Of a stretch of 64,000 bases of DNA, positions 26,304 through 35,290 are shown piece after piece; position 1 is the first letter of the stretch; each line of letters starts with the position of its first letter. Origin of the DNA: Burkholderia sp. WSM2230 (lineage in GTDB: Bacteria > Pseudomonadota > Gammaproteobacteria > Burkholderiales > Burkholderiaceae); NCBI RefSeq assembly GCF_000472445.1, contig NZ_AXAJ01000001.1, positions 643-64,642 on the forward strand, written 5' to 3'. The position numbers and the translations under genes were made by a program. Below the pieces are notes generated by a model that was not told the origin of the DNA, did not search any database, and saw only the letters and a program-made list of their open reading frames with translations.

Positions 26304-27557
26304 TCAGCAACGTGGGTCCGCAGCGGATGAAGTAGCTTGCGACGAGCGCGCCGGTGCCGCGGTCTGCAAGATATGCAATACGTTGGCCGCCAGTGCAAAC
26401 GCAGCCGCGGCGATGCAGATGCCCATCCAGTGGCCGAGCGCCCACGCCGGCCCGGCAAGCAGTGCACCGATTGCACTGCCGACGAAAAATAGTCCGGTGA
26501 AAAGGCCGTTCACGCGGCCGCGCGCGTGCGGGCTGAGCAGATTGACCGCGCGCCGCCCCATCGCCTGATCGCCGATTACGCCCAGATCGAGCAGCAGCGC
26601 TGCCACCACCAGCAGCGCGAGCGAGACCGCGGGCGGCAGGCTGTTGCTGCCGCCCAGCAGCGCGATGCCGGTCGCGAGCACAACGATCGTGTGGAAGGCG
26701 ATCGTGGCTTGCCGGTCGAGGCCACGGTCGCCGAGACGTCCCGCGACCGGTGCGATGATCGTGCTGCCCGCGCTGGCCAGCGCGAAGAGGCCGATGCCGG
26801 GATGGCCGAGCCGCAGCGGTGCGCTCGCGAGTTTCACCGCGACGCTGGTCCAGAACAGGTTGAACGACACCATCAGCAGGCCTTGATAGAGCGCGCGGCG
26901 TCGCAGCACCGGTTCGTCGCGGATCAGATGCAGCAGCGAGCCGATCAGCGCGCCATACGAGCTTTGATGAAGCGGCCGCCGTTCCGGAAGATGCGTCCAG
27001 AGCCACGCCGACATCGCGGCGAGCGCGGCGGCGTCGATCGCATAGTAGCTGCGCCAGCCGAACGCGCCGGCGATCAGACTCGCCGCCGGACGCGACAGCA
27101 ATACGCCGACCATCAGCCCACTCATCACGTCTCCGACCACCCGACCGCGCTCCGCCTCCGCCGCTTGAGATGTGACGACCGGCACGAGCATCTGGATCGC
27201 ACTGGAGGTCAGACCGACGAAAAACGATGCGGCGAGAAAGGCCACCGGCTCGCGCGCAGCCGCAAGCACAGCGAGCGACAGCACCTGCGCGCCGAGCGTC
27301 GCGATAATGAGCCGCCGGTTCGGCAACAGGTCGACGAGCGGCACGAGAAGCAACAGTCCGGCGGCATAGCCGGTCAGCGTCAGCGTCGTCACCATGTTGG
27401 CCCACGCGCCGAGTCCGACCGATGTGGCGAGATCGTTCACCAGCGCTTGCGACGCGTACAACCCGAGTACCGCGATGCCGACGGCAATCGCGTAAGGGCG
27501 CGTCGCGACCGACGTGGGCGCATGAGTGGCGGCAGGGCTCGGATCGTTCGGGGACAT
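26304..27557 (-). CDS. MFS transporter, probable drug or metabolite exporter
   Basis: The product is 417 residues with about 12 hydrophobic segments. The loop 2-3 motif appears as PLVDLLPNRRLIIATLG, and loop 8-9 as GRLGDRGLDRQATIAF. The pattern resembles the ArabJ/YdhP-like MFS group. The N-terminal 18 residues are cytoplasmic. A LysR gene starts 70 bases away on the opposite strand, the usual arrangement for a locally regulated transporter. The substrate is unknown; the alpha/beta hydrolase gene downstream suggests handling of a xenobiotic or its product. Confidence 0.9.
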   Translation of the reverse strand: MSPNDPSPAATHAPTSVATRPYAIAVGIAVLGLYASQALVNDLATSVGLGAWANMVTTLTLTGYAAGLLLLVPLVDLLPNRRLIIATLGAQVLSLAVLAAAREPVAFLAASFFVGLTSSAIQMLVPVVTSQAAEAERGRVVGDVMSGLMVGVLLSRPAASLIAGAFGWRSYYAIDAAALAAMSAWLWTHLPERRPLHQSSYGALIGSLLHLIRDEPVLRRRALYQGLLMVSFNLFWTSVAVKLASAPLRLGHPGIGLFALASAGSTIIAPVAGRLGDRGLDRQATIAFHTIVVLATGIALLGGSNSLPPAVSLALLVVAALLLDLGVIGDQAMGRRAVNLLSPHARGRVNGLFTGLFFVGSAIGALLAGPAWALGHWMGICIAAAAFALAANVLHILQTAAPARSSQATSSAADPRC

Positions 27558-27627
27558 GCGCAGGGCTCCTTGAAGTCGATGCTCCGTATGCTACCCGCGC
27601 TGATCTGATAGATAATCGGGGCGAAAA

Positions 27628-28551
27628 ATGACTCTTTCTCCCGCCAAAATGGATAATGGATCGCTGCGCGACCTGGAAGTTTTTGTCGCGATTGCCGAGG
27701 AAGGCAATCTGACCGGCGCGGCGCGACGGCTCGACCGGTCGTTGCAGGCAGTGAGCCGCTCGCTGCAGGTGCTCGAGCGCGAGGCGGGGACGTTGCTGGT
27801 CGCGCGCACCACGCGCCAGTGCCGGCTGACCACGGCAGGCGAGCAGTTCTACACACGCGTCAAGCAGGTGCTCGCCGATCTGGCAATGGCGCGCGCCGAA
27901 CTCGCCGAATACGCAACGACAGTGTCGGGGCGCTTGCGCATCTGCGGTCCGACGCTGTTCGGCCCGCGCTATATCGCGCCGCTGCTTGCGGCATTCCTCG
28001 CGCGTTATCCGCAGCTCACGGCGTCGCTGGATTTGTCGGAGGAGTACGACGACCCGGCAACAAGCGGTGCCGACATCACGATCCGCATTGGCGAGACGCC
28101 CGACTCCAATCTGATTGCGCGGCGGCTCGGCACGATCCGGCGAGTGACGTTCGCGTCGCCCGCTTATCTTGAAGCGCGCGGGCGTCCGCTGCGGCCTGCA
28201 GATCTTAAGCAGCACGATTGCGTGGTCCGGTCTGCGCTGCCGGAGGCATCGCTGTGGCGTTACCGCAGCAAACGCGGCTTGGAGGAAGCGGTGCAGGTGC
28301 GCGGCCGCTTCGAAAGCAACAGCACGGCGGCCATCAACGATGCAGTTGCCAGCGGTCTTGGCATCGGCCGGGCGGCGTACTGGCAGATCGGCGAGCTGGT
28401 GCAGCAGCGTCGCGTGGAATTGATTCTGACCGACTATGAACTGTCGCCGCTGCCGTTGCAGGCGCTGTGGCTGCCCACGCGGCGCTTGCCGGCGCGCACG
28501 CGTCTTTTCGTGGAATTTCTCGCGGCGCGGCTCGAAAGCGTCGCGCTGTAG
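27628..28551 (+). CDS. LysR-family transcriptional regulator
   Basis: The product is 307 residues (ATG at 27628; ATG at 27649 gives a more typical N-terminus). The winged HTH (about 8-67) includes LRDLEVFVAIAEEGNLTGAA and LDRSLQAVSRSLQVLEREAG; the substrate-binding domain starts near 92 (SGRLRICGPTLFGPRYIAPLLAAF). It belongs to the group with a short, AaeR/DmlR-like effector domain. Divergent from the MFS-hydrolase pair with a 70-base gap, it is the likely regulator of both. Confidence 0.93.
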   Translation: MTLSPAKMDNGSLRDLEVFVAIAEEGNLTGAARRLDRSLQAVSRSLQVLEREAGTLLVARTTRQCRLTTAGEQFYTRVKQVLADLAMARAELAEYATTVSGRLRICGPTLFGPRYIAPLLAAFLARYPQLTASLDLSEEYDDPATSGADITIRIGETPDSNLIARRLGTIRRVTFASPAYLEARGRPLRPADLKQHDCVVRSALPEASLWRYRSKRGLEEAVQVRGRFESNSTAAINDAVASGLGIGRAAYWQIGELVQQRRVELILTDYELSPLPLQALWLPTRRLPARTRLFVEFLAARLESVAL

Positions 28552-28742
28552 CGCGGCGGATTGAGTAGCGCCAGTGCGCCTGGTGCGTCGAGTAACGTCG
28601 TCGTTTGAACCGCGAGAAATCTTTACGCGCTCTTCGCATTGTCTCTTCTCATGGGCGCGCGTCGCGTCGCACGGTGTCGCTTCAGCATCGCGGGCATAGT
28701 CGTTGCGCATCAACGTCCACACTATTAAACGTGGAGGACATC

Positions 28743-29210
28743 ATGAGCACATTGGACCCGCAAGGCAGTGCATCGGGCGCGGGCGGTGCGGACATTGTCG
28801 GCAGTGGCGTTGGTGAAGGTCCGGGGCCGGAAGTCATGGCCGCGGCGACGCTCGACGACACGCAGGTCATTTCATCGGACGGAGAAGACGTCGGCAAGAT
28901 TTCCGACATCATGCTCGACGTGCGCAGCGGCAGAATTGCCTATGCGGTGCTGTCCGAAGGCGGTTTTCTCGGCATGGGCGCCAACCTGCATGCGATACCC
29001 TGGAATGCACTCACGCTCGATACCGACGCGAAGTGCTTCCGCGTCAGCATCGACGCCCAACGCATCAAGGACGACCCGGGCTTCGACAAGGACCACTGGC
29101 CTTCAATGGCGGACGCGACGTGGGGCACCACGATCCATCAGTACTACAACCGCGAGCCGTACTGGTCATCCACGCGCAGCGTGCAGGACCTGCCGCCGGG
29201 CAATATCTGA
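28743..29210 (+). CDS. PRC-barrel domain protein
   Basis: The product is 155 residues from the ATG at 28743, which follows GGAGG (about 28733-28737). After a flexible Gly-rich head (residues 1-35) there is one PRC-barrel domain (about 38-110): MAAATLDDTQVISSDGEDVG, KISDIMLDVRSGRIAYAVLS and NLHAIPWNALTLD. A C-terminal tail ends in YYNREPYW. There is no signal peptide. In Burkholderiales such proteins are often part of general-stress gene sets; the function is not established. A perfect hairpin follows the gene. Confidence 0.85.
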   Translation: MSTLDPQGSASGAGGADIVGSGVGEGPGPEVMAAATLDDTQVISSDGEDVGKISDIMLDVRSGRIAYAVLSEGGFLGMGANLHAIPWNALTLDTDAKCFRVSIDAQRIKDDPGFDKDHWPSMADATWGTTIHQYYNREPYWSSTRSVQDLPPGNI

Positions 29211-29224
29211 AATCACATCATGAA

Positions 29225-29252
29225 CGCCGGCCAGGTCAGAGGCTGGCCGGCG
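29225..29252 (+). terminator. Perfect 10-bp hairpin after the PRC-barrel gene
   Basis: CGCCGGCCAG (29225-29234) pairs with CTGGCCGGCG (29243-29252) around an 8-base loop. It starts 14 bases after the stop and precedes the next ribosome-binding site (29264). There is no T-run, only CTCGTTCT, so it may also act as an mRNA-stabilising stem or attenuator for the next gene. Confidence 0.5.
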
Positions 29253-29276
29253 CTCGTTCTATCGAGGGAGGCAGTC

Positions 29277-29597
29277 ATGAAGACGGTAAAGAAAGCAGTG
29301 TTTTGCTCAGCATGTGTGCTGGCATTGGTCGGCACGGCGTTCGCACAGGGCGCGGGTGGCGGCGGTGGTGGTAGCGGCAGCGGCGGCACCAGTGTAGGGG
29401 CCGGTGGGGCCGGCGTTAATGGAGCGAATGGAGCGGGCCAGGGCGGTGCAGGAATGAATCCGCCCAACACGGGTGGCGCGGGTGGGTCGACATCCATGTC
29501 AAAGGGCAGCAAGTCGACGACTGCACCCACACGAATGCCGCAACAGGGAGCGCACGCGAAGGGGGCGTCGGATACGGCTGCCTCGACTGCACAGTGA
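29277..29597 (+). CDS. Small glycine-rich exported protein
   Basis: The product is 106 residues. AGGGAGG (29264-29270) sits 6 bases upstream of the ATG. A Sec signal peptide (MKTVKKAVFCSACVLALVG, cleavage after AFA near residue 23) is followed by a low-complexity Gly/Ala/Asn/Ser segment (about 24-70) and a basic Ser/Thr/Gln tail. The mature protein should be disordered and periplasmic or surface-associated. I know no function. The GC-rich repetitive coding sequence is prone to slippage. Confidence 0.7.
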   Translation: MKTVKKAVFCSACVLALVGTAFAQGAGGGGGGSGSGGTSVGAGGAGVNGANGAGQGGAGMNPPNTGGAGGSTSMSKGSKSTTAPTRMPQQGAHAKGASDTAASTAQ

Positions 29598-29745
29598 GTA
29601 GTCACCGACCGCCTGAACAATAGCGTAGCGTCCCAGCCATCACGCAACACACCGCGCGAAATAAGCCCTTGTTCGCCGGAATAAACTCCCCGCGCCCCTC
29701 GTTCATTGACCGTTAAGTCCCGTGGACAGAACGAGGAGTGCGGTC

Positions 29746-30918
29746 ATGAAGTCTCTACTCGGTGTATTGGGCGTCGCAGCATGCGGCGCGGCCGTCGCGA
29801 CGCTGGTGTCGTGCGGCGGCGGTTCAGGTTCAAGCATTGAAGCGCCGCCAGCGCAGTCGTCGTTCACTGCGACGGCCCTCGTGTCGGATGGCGCGGTGCC
29901 CGCTGCGCACATCGACGCGAAGCTTAAAAATGCGTGGGGCGTCGCCTTTAATCCAAAAGGTTTCGTCTGGGTCGCGGACAACGGCACCAACGTCGCGACG
30001 CTCTACGATGGTAATGGCGTGCCGCAATCTCTCGTCGTGACCATACCGGACGGCAAGAACGGTTCGGCATCGCCCACCGGCATCGTCTTCAACGGAACGC
30101 AAAGCTTTGTCGTCACGGAAAACGGCAAGTCAGGCGTGGCCGCGTTCATCTTCGCGGGCGAAGGCGGCACGATCACCGCATGGGCTCCCGCAGTCGGGCC
30201 GACCAATGCGTTTGTCATGTATGACGATGGAACGGGCGGCGCCGTATACAAGGGTCTCGCGCTTGCCGCCATGAACAACAACAACTTCCTCTACGCGACG
30301 GATTTCCATAACAACAAGATCGACGTCTTCGATACTTCCTTTACCAGGGTCGCAATGCCCGGCGCCTTCACAGACCCGGCAATTCCTGCCGGCTTCGCGC
30401 CATTCGGCATTCAGGCGATCGGCTCGAATCTGTTCGTCACTTACGCGAAGCAGGACGCGGATAAACACGACGACGTCGCGGGCGCGGGACTTGGCATGGT
30501 CGATGTCTACGACACCGCCGGCAACCTGAAGCAACGCTTTGCAACGGGCGGCCCACTCAACGCGCCGTGGGGCATTGCACAAGCGCCCGCAAACTTTGGC
30601 TCAATGAGCGGTGCAGTACTGATCGGCAATTTCGGCGATGGCACGATCAACGCGTTCAATGCGTCGAGCGGCCAGTCGATGGGACGAATCAATGGATCCA
30701 ACGGCAGCCCGATTGTGGAACACGGCCTATGGGGCATTGCGTTCGGCAATGATCTCAACAATCAGCCTTCCAGGACGCTGTTTTTCGCGGCAGGGCCGAA
30801 TGACGAAGCCAATGGCGTCTATGGAAGAATCGATCTGGATACGACATCCAGTTCAGGTACGAGCACGGGTTCGAGTACGGGCACGAGCGCGGGCGGAGGG
30901 TCGAGCATCGGCATGTAG
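29746..30918 (+). CDS. TIGR03118-like exported protein (predicted beta-propeller)
   Basis: The product is 390 residues. The start is the ATG at 29746, with GAGGAG about 9 bases upstream; a GTG at 29722 is less likely. An N-terminal lipoprotein-type signal ends VATLVSCGGGSG, with the lipobox Cys near residue 23. The body has repeated strand units of WGVAFNPKG, PTGIVFNG, PFGIQAIGSN, PWGIAQAP and LWGIAFGND type, matching the uncharacterised TIGR03118 family and an NHL/SMP30-like propeller. The C-terminal 25 residues are a Ser/Thr/Gly tail made of (G)SSTGT-like units. Probable role: outer-membrane-anchored or periplasmic binding protein, ligand unknown. Confidence 0.85.
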   Translation: MKSLLGVLGVAACGAAVATLVSCGGGSGSSIEAPPAQSSFTATALVSDGAVPAAHIDAKLKNAWGVAFNPKGFVWVADNGTNVATLYDGNGVPQSLVVTIPDGKNGSASPTGIVFNGTQSFVVTENGKSGVAAFIFAGEGGTITAWAPAVGPTNAFVMYDDGTGGAVYKGLALAAMNNNNFLYATDFHNNKIDVFDTSFTRVAMPGAFTDPAIPAGFAPFGIQAIGSNLFVTYAKQDADKHDDVAGAGLGMVDVYDTAGNLKQRFATGGPLNAPWGIAQAPANFGSMSGAVLIGNFGDGTINAFNASSGQSMGRINGSNGSPIVEHGLWGIAFGNDLNNQPSRTLFFAAGPNDEANGVYGRIDLDTTSSSGTSTGSSTGTSAGGGSSIGM

Positions 30919-31109
30919 CGCTGTCCGATAAACCGCGTCGCGCCGCGTGCGAGAGCGGCACCGCCTGATCGCTGTCGAGCAGTAGCGGATGACACGACGA
31001 TGCGTCGATAGCGGTGTACTATCAGATGCGCAGGATCCACCTGCGCGCGGCATCTGGGTACATCGTCAACGGCGGTCATCCAACCCCGACGAGGCCCTAG
31101 GGGAACAGC

Positions 31110-32243
31110 ATGAGGGGCTGGCTTCTGGCGTTGGAGTGCGCGTGTCTGCTGTCGGTTGCTGCGGCGCAGGGTATGCCGACTGCCGCCGCGCCTGCCGCCA
31201 CGGTCGGCGCGACTGACTACCTCGCGGAGGCAAAGCGCGTCGTCAATGCCGCGGCGCAACCTGGCGCACCCTGGAACGGACCGCGCGACGGGCCGCGCGC
31301 TCAGGCGGGCAAGCACGTTGCCATTGTCGCCGAAGATTTGCGCAACGGCGGCATTGTCGGCGTGGTCGACGGTGTGCTGGAGGCGGCGAAGGTCATCGGC
31401 TGGAGCGTGAAAATTTTCGACTCCGGCGGCACGCCGGACCTGCGGCTCAAGATGCTGGCGAATGCACTGGCAAGCCGTCCGGACGGACTCATCCTCGTAG
31501 GCGGCGACGCGCGTGCGCTATTGCCCGGACTGCGGCCGTTTGCCGAGCGGAGCATTCCTGTGGTGGGCTGGCATGTCGCGGCCCAGGCGGGACCTGTGCC
31601 CGGCACGCCGCTCGCCATGAACGTGGCGACCGATCCACTCCAGGTGGCGCGCGTGACTGCGCTGGCGGCTATCGTTCAATCGGGCGGACGTGCGGGAGTC
31701 GTCATTTTCACCGACTCCAATTTCCGGATCGCCCAGGCCAAGGCGGACCAAATGGCTGCAGTGGTGCGCGAATGCAGCGGCTGTACCTTGCTCGAAATGC
31801 GCGACGTGCCGATTTCACGCAGCCAGCAACTGATGCCGGGCACGACACGCGCCTTGCTCGCGCAGTATGGCAGGCGCTGGACCTATGCGCTGGCCGTCAA
31901 CGACATTTACTTCGATTACGCTGCCCCGGTCCTGACCCAGGCTGGAATGCCGAACGCCGCGATGGCCATGCTGTCGGCTGGCGACGGCAGCGAGTCTGCC
32001 TTTCTGCGTATCCGCACGGGCACGTTTCAGACGGGCACCGTGGCGGAGCCGCTGAATCTGCATGGCTGGCAGTTGGTCGACGAGATCAACCGGCTCTTTG
32101 CCGGGGGAGACGTAACGGGCTATGTGGTCCCGGTGCATCTCGTGACGGCGGACAACATTGCCGCGGACGGCGGCGATCGTCTGCTTTACGACCCCGCTAA
32201 CGGCTATCGCGACATCTACCGCCATATCTGGCAACGCCCGTGA
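31110..32243 (+). CDS. Periplasmic sugar-binding-type protein paired with a sensor kinase
   Basis: The product is 377 residues. A signal peptide (MRGWLLALECACLLSVAAAQG) is followed by a type I periplasmic-binding fold of the Peripla_BP_4 kind: HVAIVAEDLRNGGIVGVVDGVLEA, then RPDGLILVGGDARAL. Its last codons overlap the GTG start of the hybrid kinase gene by four bases (32240-32243). There are no transporter genes beside it. The arrangement matches sensory pairs such as LuxP/LuxQ and TorT/TorS, where the binding protein presents a ligand to the kinase's periplasmic domain. The role is inferred from the fusion-like overlap. AGGGGAA lies upstream of the ATG. Confidence 0.88.
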   Translation: MRGWLLALECACLLSVAAAQGMPTAAAPAATVGATDYLAEAKRVVNAAAQPGAPWNGPRDGPRAQAGKHVAIVAEDLRNGGIVGVVDGVLEAAKVIGWSVKIFDSGGTPDLRLKMLANALASRPDGLILVGGDARALLPGLRPFAERSIPVVGWHVAAQAGPVPGTPLAMNVATDPLQVARVTALAAIVQSGGRAGVVIFTDSNFRIAQAKADQMAAVVRECSGCTLLEMRDVPISRSQQLMPGTTRALLAQYGRRWTYALAVNDIYFDYAAPVLTQAGMPNAAMAMLSAGDGSESAFLRIRTGTFQTGTVAEPLNLHGWQLVDEINRLFAGGDVTGYVVPVHLVTADNIAADGGDRLLYDPANGYRDIYRHIWQRP

Positions 32244-35107
32244 AACTTCCGCTTCCCCAGTCGCTTACCGCGCAATTCGCGCTGGTGGTGTCCTGTCTCG
32301 CTGCCCTGGTGGTCGCGGTCGGCGCCACCACTATTTACTCGTTGGCCGGGTCGGCTCACGCGATCCGCCAGTTAGCCGAGGAGCGGCTCACGCGCCAGGA
32401 GGATGCGCATAATCTGGCGCAGCTTACGTTGATGATCGAACGTCAGGCGTTGCAGTTGTCGAGCGGCAATACGGTGGACGCGGTGCGCGAGACGCATCGG
32501 CACGTGATAGAAGAACTCGCGACGTTCGACCGCCTGGTAGACCGCCTTGCTTCCGCAACGACGAGCGAGGGAGTGAGTGTCGACGCGCTGGCGTTGCATC
32601 GCTCCAGCCAGCGCTTTCGCAATACGGTCAACGTCGAAGCGCAAATGCGCGAGACCGCGCTGCGCGCCGGAACCGCACCGGCAACCGCGCCGGCATCGGG
32701 CGCGTCACCGGGCAGCCTCGACGACGATCTGCGCCGCCAGGCCGACGCGCTCGCCGCCGCGGCGCGTCAACAGGCGGATTACTTTACGCGCGATTATCGT
32801 CAAGCAGTCCAGGACCTGGCCGGCGACGCGGACCGCACGCGCCGGTGGGTAGGCGGCGAGGTTGCGGTGAGTCTGCTGCTTGCCTGGCTGATCGCGCATG
32901 CCTTCCTCGGTCGCCGCGTGATGGGACGACTGCGCCGGGTCAGTCACTACCTGCGGCACGGCGATGTCGACAGCACACGAGCCGGCGTGCCGGTTCGCGG
33001 TGGCGACGAGATTGCCGATATGGCGCGCGCAGTCGAGCAGTTTCTTGAAGACCGCCGCCAGCGCCGCCAGGCCGAAGACGCGCTGAAGGAACTCAACGCC
33101 CAGCTCGAGGCGCGCGTGGCCCAGCGCACGGCCGAACTCAGCACGGCGCTTGCGGGCCGCACCGCGGAGATCGCCGAACGCCAGCACGCCGAAGAGGCCG
33201 CGCGAGCGAGCGAACACTTTCTCGACAGCATCGTCGAGAACATTCCCGACATGATTTTCGTCAAGGATGCGGCGACGCTGCGCTTCGTCCGCTTCAACAG
33301 GGCGGGAGAGCAACTGCTCGGTTACCGGCGCGAGGAACTCATAGGCAAGTCGGTTCACGACCTGTTCCCGCCAGAGGAGGCGCGCTTTTTTGCGCTGAAG
33401 GACCGCGACGTACTGGAGTCGCAACAACTGGTCGACGTGCCGGAGGAGCCGGTTCACACGCGTCACGGGCAGCGCCTTGTGCACACCATGAAGATTCCGA
33501 TCGTCGACGTGCGCGGCGAGCCGCAATTCCTGCTGGGCATCTCACGCGACATCACCGAACAAAGGCGGGCTGAAGAGGAGCTGCGGCGCTATCGCGAGCA
33601 CCTTGAAGACATGATCCGCGAGCGCACGGCCGAACTCGCCGTGGCGAAGGAGCACGCCGATGCGGCCAACCAGGCCAAGAGCGACTTTCTTGCGCACATG
33701 AGCCACGAGTTGCGCACGCCGTTGAACGGCATACTAGGGTACGCGCAGATCCTGAAGCGCGATAAGAGCCTTGCTCCACACCAGGCCGACGGCATCGCGG
33801 TAATCCAGCGCAGCGGCGAACACCTGCTGGCGATCATCAACGACATTCTGGATATGGCGAAAATCGAGGCAGGGAAGGTGGAGATCAATCTCTCCGACGT
33901 TGTGCTCGAGCGCTTTATCCATTTCATTGCCGAGACGATGCAGGTGAAGGCAACCGAAAAGGGTCTGGCCTTTTCTTGCGAGCTGGCTCCCGGTCTGCCG
34001 GCAGCCGTGCGGGCAGACGAGAAACGGCTCCGCCAGGTGCTGCTCAACCTGCTCTCCAACGCAGTCAAATTCACTGAGCAAGGCAGCGTGTGCCTGCGCG
34101 TCGGTTGGGCGCCGCCCAGGCGGCTGCGTTTCGATGTGCAGGACACCGGCATCGGCATAGACGAGGCGCATCTGGAGGCGATTTTCCGGCCTTTCGAGCA
34201 GGTGAGCGATGCCCGGCACCGGATCGGCGGCACGGGGCTGGGCCTCGCCATCAGCCGGCAGTTCGTGCGCCTGATGGGCGGCGAGATTCACGTCGAGAGC
34301 CGCTGCGGCGCGGGCAGCACCTTCTCGTTCGAGCTGGATGTCCAGGTGGTGGCGCCCGAGGCCGCAGTCGTGCCGCCCGAGTGGACGGCAAGCGGCTACA
34401 TGGGACCGCGCAAGACCGTTCTTGTCGTGGATGACGTTGCGGCGAACCGTGCCGTCGTGGTCGACATGCTCGGCCCGCTCGGCTTCGAGATGGCGGAGGC
34501 CGGCAATGGACTTGAAGCGTTGGAAACAGCCAAAGCGCTACGCCCGGCGCTTATTCTCATGGACGTGGTAATGCCCGGAATGGACGGGCTCGAAGCCACG
34601 CGACGCCTGCGAGCCATGCCGGAGTTCGACAGCCTGCCGATTGTCGCGGTGTCCGCCGGCGCGTCAGGAAGCGATGCGGCGAAAAGTCTGGCGGCGGGCG
34701 CGAACGCCGTTCTTTCGAAACCGGTCGACCTGACGGTTCTGTTGTCGCATATCGCGGCCTTGCTGGACATCGAGTGGAGCGACGTCGCGGCTCCGCACAC
34801 GCAGGCCGCAGCCGCGGATGGATCGGCTCTACATGTTGCCGATTCCGCCGCGAGGGCCTTGATCGCGCCGCCGCATGAAGAGATGGAGGCATTGCACTAC
34901 CTGGCGCGACTCGGCGACATGCGCGCTATCGTTCAACACGCCGCGCGCCTGACCGAGCTCGACGAGCGCTACCGTCCTTTCGCCGACAACCTCTGCCAAC
35001 TGGCGAGGCATTACCAGACCAAAGCGCTTCTCGGCTTCGTCGAGCAATATCGGGGAAGGCAGCCACTACCGGAGATCGGGCCGGACAACCTGCGTCCTGA
35101 CGAATGA
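32240..35107 (+). CDS. Membrane hybrid histidine kinase (HAMP-PAS-HisKA-HATPase-receiver)
   Basis: The product is 955 residues with a GTG start, coupled to the upstream gene. TM1 is about 11-34; a helical periplasmic domain (about 35-205) includes a Pro/Ala linker (145-158); TM2 is about 207-223. HAMP runs about 225-275, then a coiled coil (275-325), a PAS domain (about 325-445), a second coiled coil, and HisKA with His489 in AHMSHELRTPLNG. The HATPase has NLLSNAVKF and DTGIGI. The receiver (about 725-840) has Asp775 in LMDVVMPGMDG. A C-terminal helical segment (about 868-935, EEMEALHYLARLGDMRAI) is common in such kinases. There is no Hpt domain, so phosphotransfer must use a separate partner. 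Confidence 0.93.
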   Translation: MKLPLPQSLTAQFALVVSCLAALVVAVGATTIYSLAGSAHAIRQLAEERLTRQEDAHNLAQLTLMIERQALQLSSGNTVDAVRETHRHVIEELATFDRLVDRLASATTSEGVSVDALALHRSSQRFRNTVNVEAQMRETALRAGTAPATAPASGASPGSLDDDLRRQADALAAAARQQADYFTRDYRQAVQDLAGDADRTRRWVGGEVAVSLLLAWLIAHAFLGRRVMGRLRRVSHYLRHGDVDSTRAGVPVRGGDEIADMARAVEQFLEDRRQRRQAEDALKELNAQLEARVAQRTAELSTALAGRTAEIAERQHAEEAARASEHFLDSIVENIPDMIFVKDAATLRFVRFNRAGEQLLGYRREELIGKSVHDLFPPEEARFFALKDRDVLESQQLVDVPEEPVHTRHGQRLVHTMKIPIVDVRGEPQFLLGISRDITEQRRAEEELRRYREHLEDMIRERTAELAVAKEHADAANQAKSDFLAHMSHELRTPLNGILGYAQILKRDKSLAPHQADGIAVIQRSGEHLLAIINDILDMAKIEAGKVEINLSDVVLERFIHFIAETMQVKATEKGLAFSCELAPGLPAAVRADEKRLRQVLLNLLSNAVKFTEQGSVCLRVGWAPPRRLRFDVQDTGIGIDEAHLEAIFRPFEQVSDARHRIGGTGLGLAISRQFVRLMGGEIHVESRCGAGSTFSFELDVQVVAPEAAVVPPEWTASGYMGPRKTVLVVDDVAANRAVVVDMLGPLGFEMAEAGNGLEALETAKALRPALILMDVVMPGMDGLEATRRLRAMPEFDSLPIVAVSAGASGSDAAKSLAAGANAVLSKPVDLTVLLSHIAALLDIEWSDVAAPHTQAAAADGSALHVADSAARALIAPPHEEMEALHYLARLGDMRAIVQHAARLTELDERYRPFADNLCQLARHYQTKALLGFVEQYRGRQPLPEIGPDNLRPDE

Positions 35108-35290
35108 CAGAAGTCGCTCAAGCGGGCGGCTTTGATAGCGCGGCGGCGGTCGCAGTGTGCGCCGATTGATAACCACAGAACATCAATCGTTCAAAAGATT
35201 GCACTTATCGTTTTACTGGCGACAGGCCAATATTCCTGAAACGGCAAAGTGCGGACCACCGCATGTTGCAGGATCTCAGGAGACACATCG

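Noticed and set aside
26272..28722. Long open frame on the minus strand upstream of the alpha/beta hydrolase, giving an apparent protein of over 1100 residues
   Set aside because: The extra part is antisense to the LysR gene and out of frame with the MFS gene; it is Arg-rich with no domains. The hydrolase starts at the ATG at 26271.
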